A DNA stretch of 7,012 bases from Balneolales bacterium (lineage in GTDB: Bacteria > Bacteroidota > Rhodothermia > Balneolales > Natronogracilivirgulaceae), in the NCBI GenBank assembly GCA_007131625.1, contig SLQC01000271.1, positions 1-7,012 of the forward strand, given 5' to 3'. A program made the translations under genes and the position numbers. The notes below the pieces were generated by a model. That model had not been told where the DNA came from and did no database searches. It saw only the letters and a list, made by a program, of their open reading frames with translations. Below, one piece after another: positions 5,643 through 7,012 of this stretch (within the stretch, counting starts at the first letter, position 1; every line of letters starts with the position of its first letter).

Positions 5643-7012
5643 GCGCGAGCAATATACTTCATTATTTCGCACTCACCACACCGTTTGACAGTGCAAAAAT
5701 ATTTAAATTGGTGTAATGTTGCCAGTTTGAATTGGTACTTCCCGGAAGGAAATTCACTTTGTTTGAATATCTGCCGGGCGTGGCGGGGCAAAGCGATGTG
5801 TTGTCGTTTCCAATATTTTCGGGTCGATTCACACAAACTTTTTTTATGAATCCACCGGCCTAAAAGGTAGCAAGAAGGTAGCACTATGTTGTGGAAAATA
5901 ACCTCTTTTCTGTTTATGCCGAGTGGTGGTGCATAATGCATTTTGCAGGTTTTATCCCAAATGGCATCGACCGGATGTTCCAACCATTTCTGTACAGGGA
6001 GTTGTTGCAGGCGGTGAAACAGTTCGGCGGCCTGGTGAATTCTTGTTGCCGGTTGATTAGCCGGACGGGACGCGCTGAAATCCCAGTCGGCTTGCTTGAG
6101 CATTACGGACTCCGCAAGTGCCTCATTGCCAGCCTCTTTGCCAACCTCTTTGCCAGCCGCAATGTCTGCATGATTCATGCCATCCCTATTCCCTGCAAGG
6201 TCTGCACCGCCGGTATCACCAGTCCTGATGAAATTATTTTTGTCGATATCATCTGCTGCATGGTAGAGTCCTGATAACCGCATCAGTCGAAGTTGAATGT
6301 ATGTTACCGACCGTTCATCCCTGCCGGGTATTTCCTCGTTATTTCGGAACCCGACACGAAATGTTGCAGATCGATCAGTGGATAGCCCGGGTGGCATTGC
6401 CCGATGGAGTTCACTAAATAGCAGATCCGCTAGTTTCAGCATGGCATCCTGATTTTTGTGATATCCGAGTCCCTGGAAGACACCCCGGATCAACATTCTC
6501 TGCCAGGCCTGTTTCAAAGGCTGCCAGGATGCGTATAGTGCAATCATCCGGTTGAGCCGGTAATTAAAATAAGCTTTGTCCCAGCCTTCGGTTATGTGGT
6601 CAAAACCCGGACGCGGGATCTCGCCAATGATGCCGGAGCAGGGCAGGTCGACCGGGCGATGGTACGCTCTCCACAAACGCGAGAGGGATGCCGGCAGCGC
6701 TGAACGAATTTCAAGGGTGGGGACTCGGTGTCCGTCAGATGCCATTACCTCACACCGGTTCAGATCGTCATGGATGACAACATGCAGCATTACGCGTTCG
6801 TATCGCGAATCGCGATGATGGCCATGGTGCGTCCACTCCGATGCCTTTTTGTGCAACTCTACGTCACCGTAGAACAGTATTTCACCGAAACGAATTTTGG
6901 CAAAACGGTAATCCGGTCCGTCTCCGCTGTTGCAATAGCCGGGATGTATCACTTGAATTCGCTCCCCGGAGGTGGTTTGCAGCTGATTACCCCTGAAATG
7001 CAGATTCTCCCA
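5639..7012 (-). CDS. DUF2851 family protein, 5' end cut off by the window
   Basis: The frame is open to the window edge, giving 457 residues with no start yet. A GTG at 6952 is not the start, because the 20 residues before it (from WENLHFRGNQ, counted as residue 1) belong to the conserved N-terminal region. Family hallmarks: GDGPDYRFAKIRFG (30-43), the YGDVELHKKASEWTHHGHH block (48-66), VMLHVV (74-79), a central RPANQPATRIHQAAELFHRL, and a C-terminal CTVKRCGECE (440-449) with C-x4-C-x2-C spacing. The family, found mainly in Bacteroidota and relatives, has no known function; no signal peptide or membrane segment is visible in this part. Between SGLYHAADD and WDFSASRPAN lies a roughly 59-residue hydrophilic stretch that looks longer than I recall for the family and contains GKEVGKEAGNEA. 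The stop codon is 52 bases before tRNA-Gln and lies in its promoter. Confidence 0.88.
   Translation of the reverse strand, partial: WENLHFRGNQLQTTSGERIQVIHPGYCNSGDGPDYRFAKIRFGEILFYGDVELHKKASEWTHHGHHRDSRYERVMLHVVIHDDLNRCEVMASDGHRVPTLEIRSALPASLSRLWRAYHRPVDLPCSGIIGEIPRPGFDHITEGWDKAYFNYRLNRMIALYASWQPLKQAWQRMLIRGVFQGLGYHKNQDAMLKLADLLFSELHRAMPPGLSTDRSATFRVGFRNNEEIPGRDERSVTYIQLRLMRLSGLYHAADDIDKNNFIRTGDTGGADLAGNRDGMNHADIAAGKEVGKEAGNEALAESVMLKQADWDFSASRPANQPATRIHQAAELFHRLQQLPVQKWLEHPVDAIWDKTCKMHYAPPLGINRKEVIFHNIVLPSCYLLGRWIHKKSLCESTRKYWKRQHIALPRHARQIFKQSEFPSGKYQFKLATLHQFKYFCTVKRCGECEIMKYIARA
6126..6161. repeat. Three 12-bp tandem units inside the DUF2851 gene
   Basis: The units ttgccagcctct, ttgccaacctct and ttgccagccgca lie head to tail. 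The first two differ at one base and the third diverges at its end. In the protein they give the tetrapeptide pattern Gly-(Lys/Asn)-Glu-(Val/Ala). The period is a multiple of three, so copy-number change keeps the frame. It lies within the hydrophilic insert of the protein and probably arose by slippage. Confidence 0.8.

Noticed and set aside
5891..6274. Plus-strand open frame opposite the DUF2851 gene
   Set aside because: It is antisense to a recognisable conserved family, its sequence has no family features, and no promoter is seen.
6950..6952. GTG as the start of the DUF2851 gene
   Set aside because: The frame is open for all 20 codons up to the window edge, and the residues encoded there fit the conserved N-terminal region, so the true start is outside the window.

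Overview
The window carries a compact set of genes that all read on the minus strand. In transcription order (high to low coordinates) they are: the 3' part of a DUF2851-family gene cut by the window edge, a tRNA-Gln(UUG), prs (PRPP synthetase), rplY (ribosomal protein L25/CTC), pth (peptidyl-tRNA hydrolase), hppA (membrane ion-pumping pyrophosphatase), and an unrecognised 248-codon gene. I see no convincing plus-strand gene, no transposon or phage gene, no CRISPR array and no rRNA.

The organism looks like a member of Bacteroidota in the broad sense, possibly Balneolota/Rhodothermota. DUF2851 proteins are largely confined to that group. None of the well-defined starts has a Shine-Dalgarno sequence. 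The tRNA is preceded by a match to the Bacteroidota promoter consensus (-7 box TAnnTTTG). Pth carries GLGNVG rather than GLGNPG. The K+-dependent, probably Na+-linked type of pyrophosphatase fits a marine, saline or soda-lake lifestyle, but that part is inference.

Region by region: 5639-7012 holds the DUF2851 gene, whose stop codon overlaps the -33 element of the tRNA promoter. 5516-5586 is tRNA-Gln, followed by a terminator-like hairpin at 5450-5483. 3185-5416 is the widely conserved prs-rplY-pth cluster with gaps of 22 and 11 bases. hppA follows after 56 bases and ends at a strong intrinsic terminator (811-847). The last gene begins right behind that terminator and shows a 28-bp tandem duplication at its 5' end.

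Functionally the core is housekeeping: PRPP supply for nucleotide, His, Trp and NAD synthesis; a 5S rRNA-binding ribosomal protein; rescue of peptidyl-tRNA; and a pump that uses pyrophosphate, a by-product of PRPP-consuming reactions. I did not find an obviously new system. The items most worth a second look are the frame-changing duplication at the start of the orphan gene, the terminators placed 23-34 bases ahead of two start codons, and a nuclease-like residue pattern in the DUF2851 protein.
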